A stretch of DNA of 64,000 bases, taken from NCBI GenBank assembly GCA_023634235.1, contig JAMKCF010000014.1:7155001-7219000 (forward strand). The letters run 5' to 3'. This DNA is from Pisaster brevispinus. Taxonomy: Eukaryota > Echinodermata > Asteroidea > Forcipulatida > Asteriidae. Position 1 is the stretch's first letter. Each line of letters opens with the position of its first letter. The position numbers and the translations under genes are program-made. The notes below the pieces were generated by a model that was given only the letters and a program-made list of their open reading frames with translations, made no database searches and had not been told where the DNA came from. Shown here piece by piece: positions 51,215-62,397 of this stretch.

Positions 51215-52460
51215 GAGATTGTGTTGGCTGAGTGGTTTCTTTCCCTGCCTTCCAACTCAGTTCAAACCCCACCTTAGACTAGAGCCTTGCATTGTGGACT
51301 GGTTTGTCAGTCCCTACCTGATTGCTAGAGCCTTGCAATGTGGACTGGTTTGTCAGTCCCTACCTGATTGCTAGAGCCTTGCATTGTGGACTGGTTTGTC
51401 AGTCCCTACCTGATTGCTAGAGCCTTGCATTGTGGACTGGTTTGTCAGTCCCTACCTGATTGCTAGAGCCTTGCAATGTGGACTGGTTTTTCAGTCCCTA
51501 CCTGATTGCTAGAGCCTTGCATTGTGGACTGGTTTGTCAGTCCCTACCTGATTGCTAGAGCCTTGCATTGTGGACTGGTTTGTCAGTCCCTACCTGATTA
51601 CTAGAGCCTTGCATTGTGGACTGGTTTGTCAGTCCCTACCTGATTGCTAGAGCCTTGCAATGTGGACTGGTTTGTCAGTCCCTACCTGATTGCTAGAGCC
51701 TTGCATTGTGGACTGGTTTGTCAGTCCCTACCTGATTGCTAGAGCCTTGCATTGTGGACTGGTTTGTCAGTCCCTACCTGATTGCTAGAGCCTTGCAATG
51801 TGGACTGGTTTGTCAGTCCCTACCTGATTGCTAGAGCCCTGCATTGTGGACTGGTTTGTCAGTCCCTACCTGATTGCTAGAGCCTTGCATTGTGGACTGG
51901 TTTGTCAGTCCCTACCTGATTGCTAGAGCCTTGCATTGTGGACTGGTTTGTCAGTCCCTACCTGATTGCTAGAGCCTTGCATTGTGGACTGGTTTGTCAG
52001 TCCCTACCTGATTGCTAGAGCCTTGCAATGTGGACTGGTTTGTCAGTCCCTACCTGATTGCTAGAGCCTTGCATTGTGGACTGGTTTGTCAGTCCCTACC
52101 TGATTGCTAGAGCCTTGCATTGTGGACTGGTTTGTCAGTCCCTACCTGATTGCTAGAGCCTTGCAATGTGGACTGGTTTGTCAGTCCCTACCTGATTGCT
52201 AGAGCCTTGCATTGTGGACTGGTTTGTCAGTCCCTACCTGATTGTTAGAGCCTTGCATTGTGGACTGGTTTGTCAGTCCCTACCTGATTGCTAGAGCCTT
52301 GCATTGTGGACTGGTTTGTCAGTCCCTACCTGATTGCTAGAGCCTTGCATTGTGGACTGGTTTGTCAGTCCCTACCTGATTGCCTGGGTTTTCCCCTGTA
52401 AGGTTTTCCTCCCACATCTGAAACTGACCATTTTTCCCTGTTTCCTATACATCCTGTTAT
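51215..52460 (+). mobile_element. SINE-like element split by a minisatellite
   Basis: Left of the 46-bp array lies a tRNA-like head: ttggctgagtggtttcttt (box A) and agttcaaacccc (box B) at 51259-51270, about 35 bp apart. Right of the array lies cctgggttttcccctgtaag, then gttttcctcccac, which matches the body of the SINE at 47571-47913. I infer that the array expanded from a segment inside one SINE copy. Confidence 0.55.
51281..52384. repeat. 46-bp minisatellite, 24 copies
   Basis: Starting at agagccttgc (51281), units of 46 bp repeat to 52384; 1104 bp is exactly 24 units. Each contains the inverted repeat gactggtttgtcagtc. Most units read ttgcattg; units 2, 5, 9, 12, 17 and 20 read ttgcaatg. 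Rare changes mark units 5 (ggtttttcag), 13 (gagccctgc) and the junctions before units 8 and 22. The regular variant spacing points to block duplications of seven to eight units. Confidence 0.97.
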
Positions 52461-54861
52461 TGGGTGTGTATTAAATAGAGAAATGAAATACAGGATCCAC
52501 AATGGTTAGTATTTGTTTGTTGATGGCTTCAACTGACAGGCATGTGCCTTTGTATGGAGTGTACCTTCTAGAAGCCAGGGTTTTTCATTTGTATTGGATT
52601 GTGGCACTATGTAATTGAGAGTTGATTAGGTAACCTGTTCAATGTATCACATCTTTCTCTGACTATTTTGGTTATCTTTTAAACAAATTCAATCCATGTA
52701 GCCAAACAGAATCTTAGCATAAAGGAAGCCGGTCCACTTTGTCACTGAGTACTAGATAACAGAGAGTCAGACAATTCAATAATGCTCTGTTGGGCACTGT
52801 AATTTTAAATACAGCTGCCTTAGCATGAAATATTGCTCAAGAAAGATTATTGGCATTGCTAAGAGTACCGGGGAACAAGTGGTATACGCTGAACGCTGTT
52901 TTGCATTTTCTGGTTACTTAACTTTGTGCTTGGAAAATTTACATGCTTAGCAGCTATTTAAAAGTTGATGATTGATTAAAATAAACAGAATTACAATGTT
53001 TTATATTCAGTGCCCTCTGCCAGCGCATACCCCACTAAGTCACTTAACCCCTTTTTGATGGCATTAAAGATTCTGACACATCCCCCTGTCTGGAGTATTT
53101 AGACAAGCATCCCGTTCTCCCCTCCAGATGTTGTTGCACTCTGGTCCTCATTTCCTTCTTAAGAAACTTCCATCACATCCACTCGGCCTCCCCGGTCGCT
53201 TTTGTTTTCGTTGTTAACCCCTTGTTGTCAGATGTCTGTCTTAGCAGCAGCACCTTGAGGGGGTGCTTGCGTTACCCTGCATGCCTCTAGGGATATCTTG
53301 TTTCTGTCAGTGAGGTAGACTCTCCCCTGGGGTGAGGTCGGATGATGCCCAGGCTGTGGAAGCTACTCCCTAGAGGCTGTTGATTGTATCTTAGGCAACG
53401 CTGGATGCAATGGGACCAGTTCTGTGATTCACAGAGTCATTTACATCTATGTGCAGTCTTGCCATGGTTGTCTTCAGCTCGTTAGTCCACTGCCCTTCAC
53501 TCTCATCAGCTTGTGTCTCGTTTGTGTATCTAGCTGTCTAGCACATCCTGTTTGATGCAATGTAACCAGGTAAAGGTGCTAAAGGTCAGAAGGTCATCAG
53601 ACACCTTTTAAGGGATATCGTTCACTAGAATGTCATATTTGGTTCATCACTGATCTTTACTAATTTAACTGCTATGCACAGGGATGGAGTTGTAAATGAG
53701 AACATTGTTCTGGGGCTTTCAGTCAGTACTTTTTAAACAAACTGGTGATTCTGAAATGCTTAAATAAGTAAAGCCTCTTTTCAGCTGATCATCAGTTGAT
53801 TTCCTCTTTTGTCTGTAATAATAGCGCCATGGAAAACTGAAAAACACTGTACAAAGTCAATTGTGGTCAGCTATGCCTCTTATTTAATTTGTATTTGTTT
53901 ATTTATTCATTTTTTTAATCACAATTACAAAACTGCCAGACTCAGTGTGTGACAAAGTGCAAGACTGTGGTCATTTGTGACAAAGACAGTTTGAATCTTT
54001 GGCTGTATCTATTGGTAACGTTAAATACTCCAAAGGCCCTGGCTCGATCTCATAGCAATTTGTAACAAACAAAGAAACAAGTTGACCTTTCTCGTTTCTT
54101 TGATTTTTATTTAAGTTTCTTTTTCTACTGAGGAGTTTCACTTTACTGAAACCAGGGGAAGTAGTTTCCATTCTGTTAGTTTCCATTCATGTGACCTTAC
54201 AAAATGTGTTATTTATTCATTTTTTATTTTTTTTATTGTATTTTTGTTTTAGTAACGCTATACATATTTGTTTACACTTGACAATGTAGCTAAAATTGAA
54301 AGCTATTGCAGTTTCTACCTTTTTAAGTAACTGTAGACTTTATGGTGTAAATTTGCATTATTTATTTATTTTTACACTCTATCAATTACTATCAATTACT
54401 GGTGCTAAATAATAAAGCTTTGAAATCTCAAAGATAATTCTTGTTTATAAATATATGCGTTTATATGGCAGCGACCACAGCGTGCAACTCTTAACATTGA
54501 TAAAAATAGAGCCTCATTTTCAGATCCATCATGTCATCCAAAGAGAGATTGTACTCCTAACATTCATCAATATATATTCAATTATATATTCAGTACTTAA
54601 TATGATTATGCAATTTAGTATTTGTAACTTTAGCTCCAGTGCTTACTGAAGGCAGTTAGCACTCTAGGTGCAAATTCTCCTAATGATTATTCATTTTCAG
54701 CTGTCTTCCCTTTAATCACAGTCATTCCAACTGAGCAATTTAGTAACCTTCCTATAGCGCCGCCCCTTCCTTATGAATATTCAGTTCCACTCTCCTGAAA
54801 CCCACCAATGATTGAGCCTTGTTTTTCCCTCCTTTTGTGTGTTTGTTTGTTGCACCTGTAG

Positions 54862-54966
54862 GCGCCGTCCCCTGGTTTGAGTACATCACCAGCCCACAGT
54901 ACATCACCCGCTGTGTCAGAATCTTCCTTCTACAGTACCTACTTGTACCCCATGCCTGTTTCCATG
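54862..54966 (+). CDS. MBNL: Muscleblind linker exon, 35 codons (Ser/Thr/Pro-rich)
   Basis: The acceptor is gttgcacctgtag after a T/G-rich tract, followed by 105 bp in phase 0, ending at ATG|gttagt. The peptide begins APSPGLSTSPAHSTSPAVSE and ends with a Tyr/Pro-rich YLYPMPVSM. It would lie in the flexible linker between finger pairs, where vertebrate MBNL1 has a Pro/Ala/Ser-rich segment including NPYLGPVSPSLVP. The repeated TSP and SP pairs are possible kinase sites. The donor has T at +3, a poor match, which suggests regulated use or skipping. Assignment rests on frame, phase and composition, not on a specific motif. Confidence 0.75.
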
Positions 54967-56404
54967 GTTAGTTTTTCCTCATTTTTGATTTTTTGGTTAA
55001 TTGCTGTTCTTTAACCCCCAAGGTATAACTCTATGGCCGAGAAGCTTTTAAATGTGAAATTCAAAGACTTTTTTACTTTCGAAACCTGAATTTAAAAAGA
55101 TTTGGTTTTGTTAATTTGAAACTAAAAGCACTTTGAATGGTGAAAGAGACTGAAAATGAAAGATCCGTATTTACACAGTCTGAAATTCTAAAACCTTGGA
55201 AAATGAGTCTTTACTACTTCAGTTTAGTTTCTTTTTCTAATCATTAGGCCCCAATGGTAAATCTCAGAATGAGACACTCATCCTTAAAAAGAAATCATAA
55301 ATCATAACAAGAACACTGATGTCAAAATACCGTCCCTATCAATATGTATAAAAAAGGAGCTACAAGTATATTTATGAATATTATAAGGATAAGGCTCTTG
55401 AATAGGACAGGGGATTATGAATTATTGTGAGCTGGTTACATTCCAAGAAGAAAGAGACTTATGAATATGAATAAGTACATTAGCACAAAGTGAATCATAA
55501 GGGTAAAATTATTGGCTGGGCTACAAGACTTCTGTTGCTGAGACAGTTGAGATGCTCTGAGACACCGCCATGAAACGTAGCTTCTTAGCTGCCTTGATCC
55601 AAAGGGCTTTGAGAACGGCAATAATTTGAAAAAGTGGTCTTGAAGTTTGGAGCAATTAAATAACGAGGCTTAAGCTTGGATGATATTGTCAATCAGAAGT
55701 TGGATTTTCAAGTTTTATCAGCAGCTCAAGGACATGATTTGGATCCATCTCAAAGATGCTCGTTTGGTTTTGTGCAATTAAATAATAGATTAATCATGCT
55801 TAATTTGAAATTGAAAGCATGATTATATTAATTGGGGATTGGGTACAGCGTTGTCTGAAAAGTTTGTAGGAAAACATTGAAAAGGGGAAAATGTTCTTTG
55901 TGGTATTTTGTGTGTGCACTGAGGAATGATCTCCAATAAAGCAGTATGATTTCAGGGAGGGATTGTGCAGTGAAGTAACCGCATCCTCTCTTCCCCTCCA
56001 CTAGCGTAAACAGTGACTTCATCACATCTACTTGGTGTTTAGAACTCAGAGATGCTCCCTGACTATCAAACAATGAAAACACTTGATCTTAGCATGGACA
56101 AGATATAGGGTCAGTTATGTAACCCATTTTACACCCCCTTGGTCCACTGTCTACATCTCAAAGGATGGAAGATTAAAGCGTGAACTTCTAACATCCAAGC
56201 AATGATGATGTCTCATCTGTCTGTTAAATGAAGCAATGTTGACACCACAAAGTGATCTCCTGGGTTCAGTCTACTTAGATTAAGAGCCTGTGGTAACCAC
56301 CTCTTTCTCCTGGCAGGAGAGTTGGCCATCTGTCTGCCCACAGGGTGTGGCAGATGATACTCATAGATCCAAATGGAAAACATGTTCGTTCTCTCTGGCT
56401 CTCT

Positions 56405-56456
<52 letters not shown>

Positions 56457-58303
56457 GAAACAGCCACTGACAAGGACTCTCGTCTGAGGGGATCCCCATG
56501 GTCTTTTCCCTTTACTGACAAGAAGCTCAATGTTGGCAACCCCCTCTTTGACTGCTCCTTGAAAAAATGTCTGCGAGAAAGGTTGCCTCCAGTGTATTTA
56601 GGGAGAATTGACAACCAAGAAAGCCAAGTGAAAACAAAGTTTCTGTCTTAAGGTTTATATTAAGCAGGGTGCTGCAGGGTAATCCCCAGGACTCAAGAGC
56701 AGATGAAAAGGGATCTTATGGGCAATTCCCCTTCTACCTTATCCCTGAAGTCATCCCATGTAAGATGGAATTCATGCCTGGGATTTCAGCAAGACATGTT
56801 TCCATTGGTGATTCCCTGAGAGTGATTCCCAGTGAGTGTTTCCCTGAGGGAGTCCTTTTGGGTACCAGTTTTAGGTGCAATGGTTTTCTGACTTGTACTA
56901 GTCTCTTCTCAGCTGAGCAGCATGTTGAGCATTCTGAAGCTATAAAAATACTGCTAGCATCGTAATAAAAGGCATTGATTAGGAACTGTTTATCTGGCAG
57001 CAAAGCACCTTTCCTTAAGCGTTCAGTGCCCCCCGGTCATTGTACCAAAGGCATCTCTGAAACTATTTGCAAAACCCTTAGCTTCGATCAAATTTTCAAA
57101 AAGGAGTTTATTCTATCATATTGACCTTTTTATGGCTGGTATGCATTATCCATGAAGTTTGGGGTTTTCCCAGTACAGTTGACATTTAAACTGCTGGTGT
57201 AAGCAGCCCAGCTCATGAAGCTGATCAATCATTACAATAATGACAGTAGCAGAGTATAGAGACACTGACTGAATGAAATCAGAGGTGAAATGTGAAGATT
57301 AATAACGAGGGAAAGAAAGCTCTGCTTGGGTTTAGCTTTCTTTTCATCCTACTGAAGTTTACTGTTCCTTTTAATAGAACCCATCAGCCAATTACAACAT
57401 GAGACACTTTCTCATTTTTCATCGAAATTGACATTCTGTGATGAATGTTGCCGACAAATACAAATATTACCATCAGTAGGTGTTCCTATGAATGGACATA
57501 CTTTGAACTGTTTTGTGTTTGCTAAAGGGCGCCCTCCTGAGCCAGTAAATTGCATTTTGCATTGTGATATTGCTTTCATTGTGCACAAGTTACAACATAT
57601 AAATGTGTAGGTATGTTGCTTGCCTTATCAAATGAAAAATGCAGCTTTTAAAAGCATTGTTTTACTTTATATGGACATGCATGTGCATTCCACAAGTGTA
57701 CAGATTAACTTATTTTGTATGCTCTTTGTTTGTAAGAATGTTAAACTGCATTATAAATGGCCAGTTTGATTGTCTCCTTCACTCCACTATTCATTCACAA
57801 CAAGATCCCTACACCAATGCAATGTCACATGCACTGGTATCAAACCAGTTTTTCTTTGATCAAATTCTTACAAGCCTAATCTTGGTCATTGCACCAAGAT
57901 GCATCAGAAGTACAGAGTTTGTTGGAAGCTGATGCCGAGAGTGTAGGAATGGTGTTGCATCCTCCAAGATGACTGTGAAATGCTCAGAGGGAGTGTAGTT
58001 TGATAGGAATACATAGATTCCATGCAACAAGAGGCAAAATGCTTAATCAAAGCATTGGATCAAGTTAAGCTGTGCCACCACCCTGAGACTATTACTTTTT
58101 ATGCAAATTTAACATGAAACCATTGGTCCTAAGCACCTGATGTGTTGACACTTTATCTGGCCAATCTTTATTTTATTGCTTATTAAATGAAATATCGTTT
58201 ATTGTTTAAACCTACTATGCAGATTTAAGTAGAAAATGACAAATTTCCAGTGAATAAGTTTTCCTATTTCTTTCCTGCTTTCTTTATTTCTCTCCCAATG
58301 AAG
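54967..58303 (+). other. MBNL: Muscleblind intron
   Basis: About 3.3 kb of AT-rich intron. The only clear feature is the CT microsatellite at 56408-56452. The open frames around it on both strands are products of that repeat. Confidence 0.7.
56408..56452. repeat. (CT)n microsatellite
   Basis: About 22 uninterrupted CT units, preceded by a short imperfect stretch. On the minus strand it encodes an Arg-Glu run and on the plus strand a Ser-Leu run, explaining the spurious frames at 56213-56651. Confidence 0.97.
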
Positions 58304-58477
58304 CCGCCGGCAAACCAAGTGCCAAATCAAATCAACATGTACTCCCAGTACCTAACGCCGACGACTGCAGTAGCCCCTAATCAACTGCAAGATTTTCCTG
58401 CACCAGGACAGTTTATGACAGCAAACGGGGCAGTTATACCTTTTGTACAGCCTCGCCCAAAGAATGACAAACTTGAA
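58304..58477 (+). CDS. MBNL: Muscleblind linker exon joining to finger 3, 58 codons
   Basis: A long pyrimidine-rich tract and the acceptor tctctcccaatgaag precede 174 bp in phase 0, ending at the strong donor GAA|gtgagt. The peptide begins PPANQVPNQINMYSQYLTP and ends FVQPRPKNDKLE. The last residues fit the MBNL pattern RTDRLE that leads into VCRE of finger 3, and the next exon does begin VCRE. The middle (GQFMTANGAVIPF) loosely matches the vertebrate APMLVTGNPGVPVP stretch. An alternative acceptor at 58250 would put a stop immediately in frame, so 58304 is preferred. Confidence 0.9.
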
Positions 58478-59043
58478 GTGAGTTTTTAGAGATTTTGTGT
58501 TTGTTTTTTATGTACTGCACTTTTGGTTTATTTGGGGCTTTTTTTTCCTTCAGTTTGGTCAAAACCTAGTCTAGAGACCCTTGCTTTGGCTATGGCTGTG
58601 CCTACGGCAACGGTATTATTGGAGAACATTTGAGAACATTTGCAGAAAATAAGAAACTTCATAATGATTTTTAGGATAGCTCTTGTCATTGGTTGATTAT
58701 ACCCTTTGAGATAACTTTCAAACTTTATACAATTTGGGAAAGCAGCATGAAATCCTAAAGATAGCTGTGGGAACACTTTTTTCAAAGCCTTTGAAACTTT
58801 TTTAAAAGACCAAAAGCGAATGAAAGTTTGCTTTTTCTTGGCTCTTTTACTGAAATAATACCTGCTGCCATCATCCTATGTTCCTCAATGCTCTGCTATA
58901 ACTTTTCCTATAAGCTAATTTGTGATTGCGCCATCAAAATAACTTGTGCATTATTTGATTTAAGGGTTAATTGTTTCATTGCCTGCTTCCTCCTCGCAAT
59001 GTCTTTCATCAAACCTCACCCCACCCCCACCCCTTTCCCTCAG
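58478..59043 (+). other. MBNL: Short muscleblind intron
   Basis: A 566-bp intron. Its 3' end is strongly pyrimidine-rich (ccccacccccacccctttcc, then ctcag), and two YGCY-type words (ttgcc, ctgctt) lie 50-70 bp before the acceptor, possible sites for muscleblind self-regulation. An open frame beginning at 58828 runs through the intron end into the exon and is not itself coding upstream of 59044. Confidence 0.75.
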
Positions 59044-59274
59044 GTCTGTCGAGAGTTCCAGAGGGGCAATTGTTCCCGGGCGGAGTGCAAGTTTGCCCAC
59101 CCGGCAGAGGGTGCTGCCATCGATCAGCTAGACAACACTGTTACCGTCTGCATGGATTATATCAAGGGGCGGTGCAGTCGAGACAAATGCAAATATTTCC
59201 ACCCGCCTGCTCACCTACAGACCAAAATTAAGGCTGCCCAACACCAAGCCAACCAAGCTAGCGTAGCCGCAGTG
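59044..59274 (+). CDS. MBNL: Muscleblind-like exon: CCCH fingers 3 and 4
   Basis: 77 codons, acceptor ttccctcag, donor GTG|gtgagt, phase 0. Finger 3 has C2, C10, C15 and H19; finger 4 has C36, C44, C49 and H53 (C-x7-C-x4-C-x3-H). The stretch [17 protein letters not shown] is nearly the vertebrate MBNL sequence, and finger 4 is followed by [13 protein letters not shown] and a Gln/Ala-rich tail, as in MBNL1 to MBNL3. This pair forms the second RNA-binding tandem, acting in nucleus and cytoplasm on YGCY motifs. Finger 3 is odd: vertebrate proteins have C-x7-C-x6-C-x3-H here, while this has x4, two residues shorter. If the following intron is retained, a stop comes after 17 extra residues. Confidence 0.96.
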
Positions 59275-60863
59275 GTGAGTCTCAAACCCCCCCATGTCTT
59301 GCTTTTTACAAACCCTTTCCCAATTTGATTTAGCCGTTTTACATGTCTAACCCTCCCTCTGTTGTAGAGTTTAGATGTATGTGAGTCAGTCTTTTGTTGG
59401 GGGCTGTTGACAGTGTTTAAACCTCTCCAATCCCTATTTTGTTTTTTGTAGCTTGTGGTTGTGAAAGCAAATGTAGCTTAAAGATGTTAATGACCAACCT
59501 CCTTACCATTACATCCTTCCTACATACCCCGTCCCTCCCATCACCCTTGAGAATCTTGTCAGAGAGTCCTTGTTAAAGTTTTACTAAAGAAAAATAAATT
59601 AAGGAACAGTTTAACTAGAAGAAGCTGGGCTTCCTTTTCCACGGAAATCACTCCTCTTTTCTCTTTAGAAAAGATATTTTAACAGTTGTGTGAGGAGTTG
59701 AGGAACTTTGAAACTTGTCATTGCCCCATCTACCCCAATGTTTCTATCTTCCACACACCTGCATCCTGCCCTTCCCTCTCACTTTAATACTTTATCTTTC
59801 ACCCATTCCAGTACAATACAGTTGCAATGTTTTTGCTTACAATTATTTAACCTTCGAGAGCATTTTGTAAGCATTTCTCTGTTTAGTTTTCACTTGAAAG
59901 GGTGGAGCTAAACGACTTGCATTGAATGAAGTTTTACTCAATTTGACCTAATATTTTGTGCACTTTAAAGAACAAAAACAATAGTAGAAGCTAAATCCAT
60001 ATGAAGAAATCTCAGAAATAATGTCATTGTGGATTCCATCTCTCTTCAATTGTTGGTTCATTCAGCTTAGTTGTACCTAGTACTTCTCTCCAATCTATTA
60101 ACTTTGTCAACTCTTTGATAATAAACTGAATAACTTTTCAATGTATGAATTAAACCTCCCCACCCCCTCCCTCCCCTCCTTGTCCCATACAGCCACTCCC
60201 TTTATTCCTTCCCCTAGTCTCACATAAACGTAACCTCTCCATCTCACCACTCTAGACATAGTATCATTTTGCACCACTATTGCCCTCCCCTCCTTGGCAT
60301 AATGGAAGAGTCCTAGAACTATTTCTAGCCAATCAGTGCATGGGAAAAAACAGGCAGAGTTGACAGTAATTTGCTTTTAAGTGGCGTCATAATTGGGCAG
60401 GATTGATGGGAATCTTTGGTTATGCATAATCTTCTCACAGCTTGGAAGAGGGGAAAAATGTGTTTGGTATTAACCAATTGCAAGAAAAGTTGTTCATTGT
60501 ATTTTTAAAATAGAGAACCCATTTTCATTTGTGTAATTACTTTGTCAAGTCAAATGCACACGTGTCTAATAGCAGTTGTCTATCATTTTTAACACTATTT
60601 TGTGTGTGAAAGCTCCATAAGTTCTGTAAGTGAATTTTGATATTGATATGTAATTGGCCCCAGAAAGAAGGTTTTTTAAAAACTGTTTTGACTATCCTGG
60701 TGTGAAATCAAAGCCCATTTAGGATGATTGTATAATTGCAAGATTCTTTTCATATTGTTTATGTATGTTGTTATTGTTAACACACTATTTTGCTGTTCAC
60801 AGAGATTGGATGCAGCATAGGGCAGGCACTGAGTTATTTGACTTATATAATTGCGAGTTTAGA

Positions 60864-60899
60864 TAAACAAACAAACAAACAAACAAAACAAAACAAAAA
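60864..60899. repeat. (CAAA)n microsatellite
   Basis: Tandem caaa units passing into caaaa units. Confidence 0.9.
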
Positions 60900-61165
60900 T
60901 GGGAATGACACAAAACAAATATTTAAATGGCTACTTGGTGCACTGATTACACCAGTAAATTAGTATGTTATTATTTAAAATTTTGTAATTTTATTATTGT
61001 GATGTTTTTTATGTCCATCAAGTAGGTTCCATTGGGGAAGGTGCAATAAGGAAATGCTGGCCACATGTTAAGGCGCTAATTGTTTTTGAAATGGCAAACA
61101 TGTGAAGAAATTGGTCTTTTGTGTAATTCACTAGGGATTACTTAGATGAAGCATTCTTTTGATAT

Positions 61166-61168
61166 TGT

Positions 61169-61200
<32 letters not shown>

Positions 61201-61207
61201 TTAATTA

Positions 61208-61238
<31 letters not shown>

Positions 61239-61313
61239 TTATTATTATTATTTTTTTTTATTTTTTTTTTTATCTATTTATTTATCTATTTATTTATTTT
61301 TATTATTTTTTAT
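61166..61313. repeat. (TTTA)n / T-rich low-complexity tract
   Basis: About 150 bp of imperfect ttta/attt repeats with T-runs. It produces a Tyr/Leu/Ile/Phe-rich frame at 61146-61355 that is not a gene. Confidence 0.95.
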
Positions 61314-62374
61314 TATCAAAAAAGTATATATACATTCCAAAGTAGAAATATATAATTGAAAGTAGTTATAAACTTCATCCAATATTGTTGATTGGTCACA
61401 ACATGGCATTACAAATTCGACACGGACAGGGATTCTTGGGAATGTTAGATTTTAATAATAATAATCCATTTTATTCTATAAAACCTGTGTTTATTTTTGC
61501 TTCCTTCAATGAAAATGTTGCACCTTCCCCGTAGTTAAATCACATTATACGATTTCATAAAATCGTATACGTATGTGTAGTTAAGTTCTTTTTCAATTTA
61601 GTTGGTGGCTATTTTACTTTAGTCAAAGAATTTGAAGTTGTGTAAACAGACTTGTTTTTTCAATGTGCTGTGAACTCTTGGCACAATGCACGGCAATTTA
61701 CAAGATTTGTTCATACTTTTTAGGCAGAGAAGAAAAAATGCTTTGAAATCTTGCCATGGCTTATGAAAATGAAAAATGTAATTTGTTCCTATCATTTGGT
61801 TTATTTGTATAGTCATGTTTTTTCTTTACTGCACAATGCCTATTTTTTAAATCAGCACTAAATGCTTTAGTTTGTATACAACCTCACACACACAAAATAC
61901 AGTCAATTAAGATTTAATGTTATTATAATAGGTGAACTACTAATAGGGGCCTACAACAAAAATAACATTTTCAGAAACATTTTAGTTTACAGATTAGTAC
62001 ATAGTTTACCTTTACCCTAAGAAAATTAAAAAGAAAGATTGGTTAATTTTAATCTAAATAACTAGTATAGGATTAGTTTAGTTGAAGGAAGTAAACTGAG
62101 TCACACATAGGTTTGGTAATCAAAGAGTGAACATGCAATAGCATCTGCTTCAACATAGCTTACTCAGCCTGAACAAGTAAACCTATAAACAAAAACATCC
62201 ATGTTTATTGTCTTGTCCAAGAAGATCTAGAAAGCTTACAGCACTTCCAAAAGCTATGCAAAACACCTTCTTGAAATGTTGTTTTTGGGCGCTCCATTTT
62301 AGTTGACTGTAGTAGACACCTAGCTTGCTCTACCCAATCTTTTCAAATTTCCCCCTAAACCGTCTACTTCATTT

Positions 62375-62397
62375 AAAAAAAAAAAAAAAAAAAAAAA
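62375..62397. repeat. Poly-A tract (23 A)
   Basis: Twenty-three consecutive A. It could be the tail of a retroelement on the plus strand, but no body is recognised upstream. Confidence 0.9.

Larger units (their letters stand above)
46378..54861 (+). other. MBNL: Muscleblind intron with SINEs and a large minisatellite
   Basis: About 8.5 kb. It holds a pyrimidine-rich stretch near 46980-47035, a tRNA-derived SINE at 47571-47913, GC-richer sequence at 49620-50580, a C-run/A-tract at about 51020-51115 and a 46-bp minisatellite at 51281-52384. No coding exon could be supported in it. Confidence 0.65.

Noticed and set aside
56213..56651. Open frames with Arg-Glu or Ser-Leu runs on both strands
   Set aside because: They translate the CT microsatellite at 56408-56452.
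58828..59043. Upstream part of the open frame that contains fingers 3 and 4
   Set aside because: It is separated from the exon by a clear polypyrimidine tract and CAG acceptor, and its hydrophobic peptide has no muscleblind resemblance; it is intron.
61146..61355. Hydrophobic 69-codon frame resembling a membrane protein
   Set aside because: It is the translation of a TTTA/T-rich low-complexity tract.
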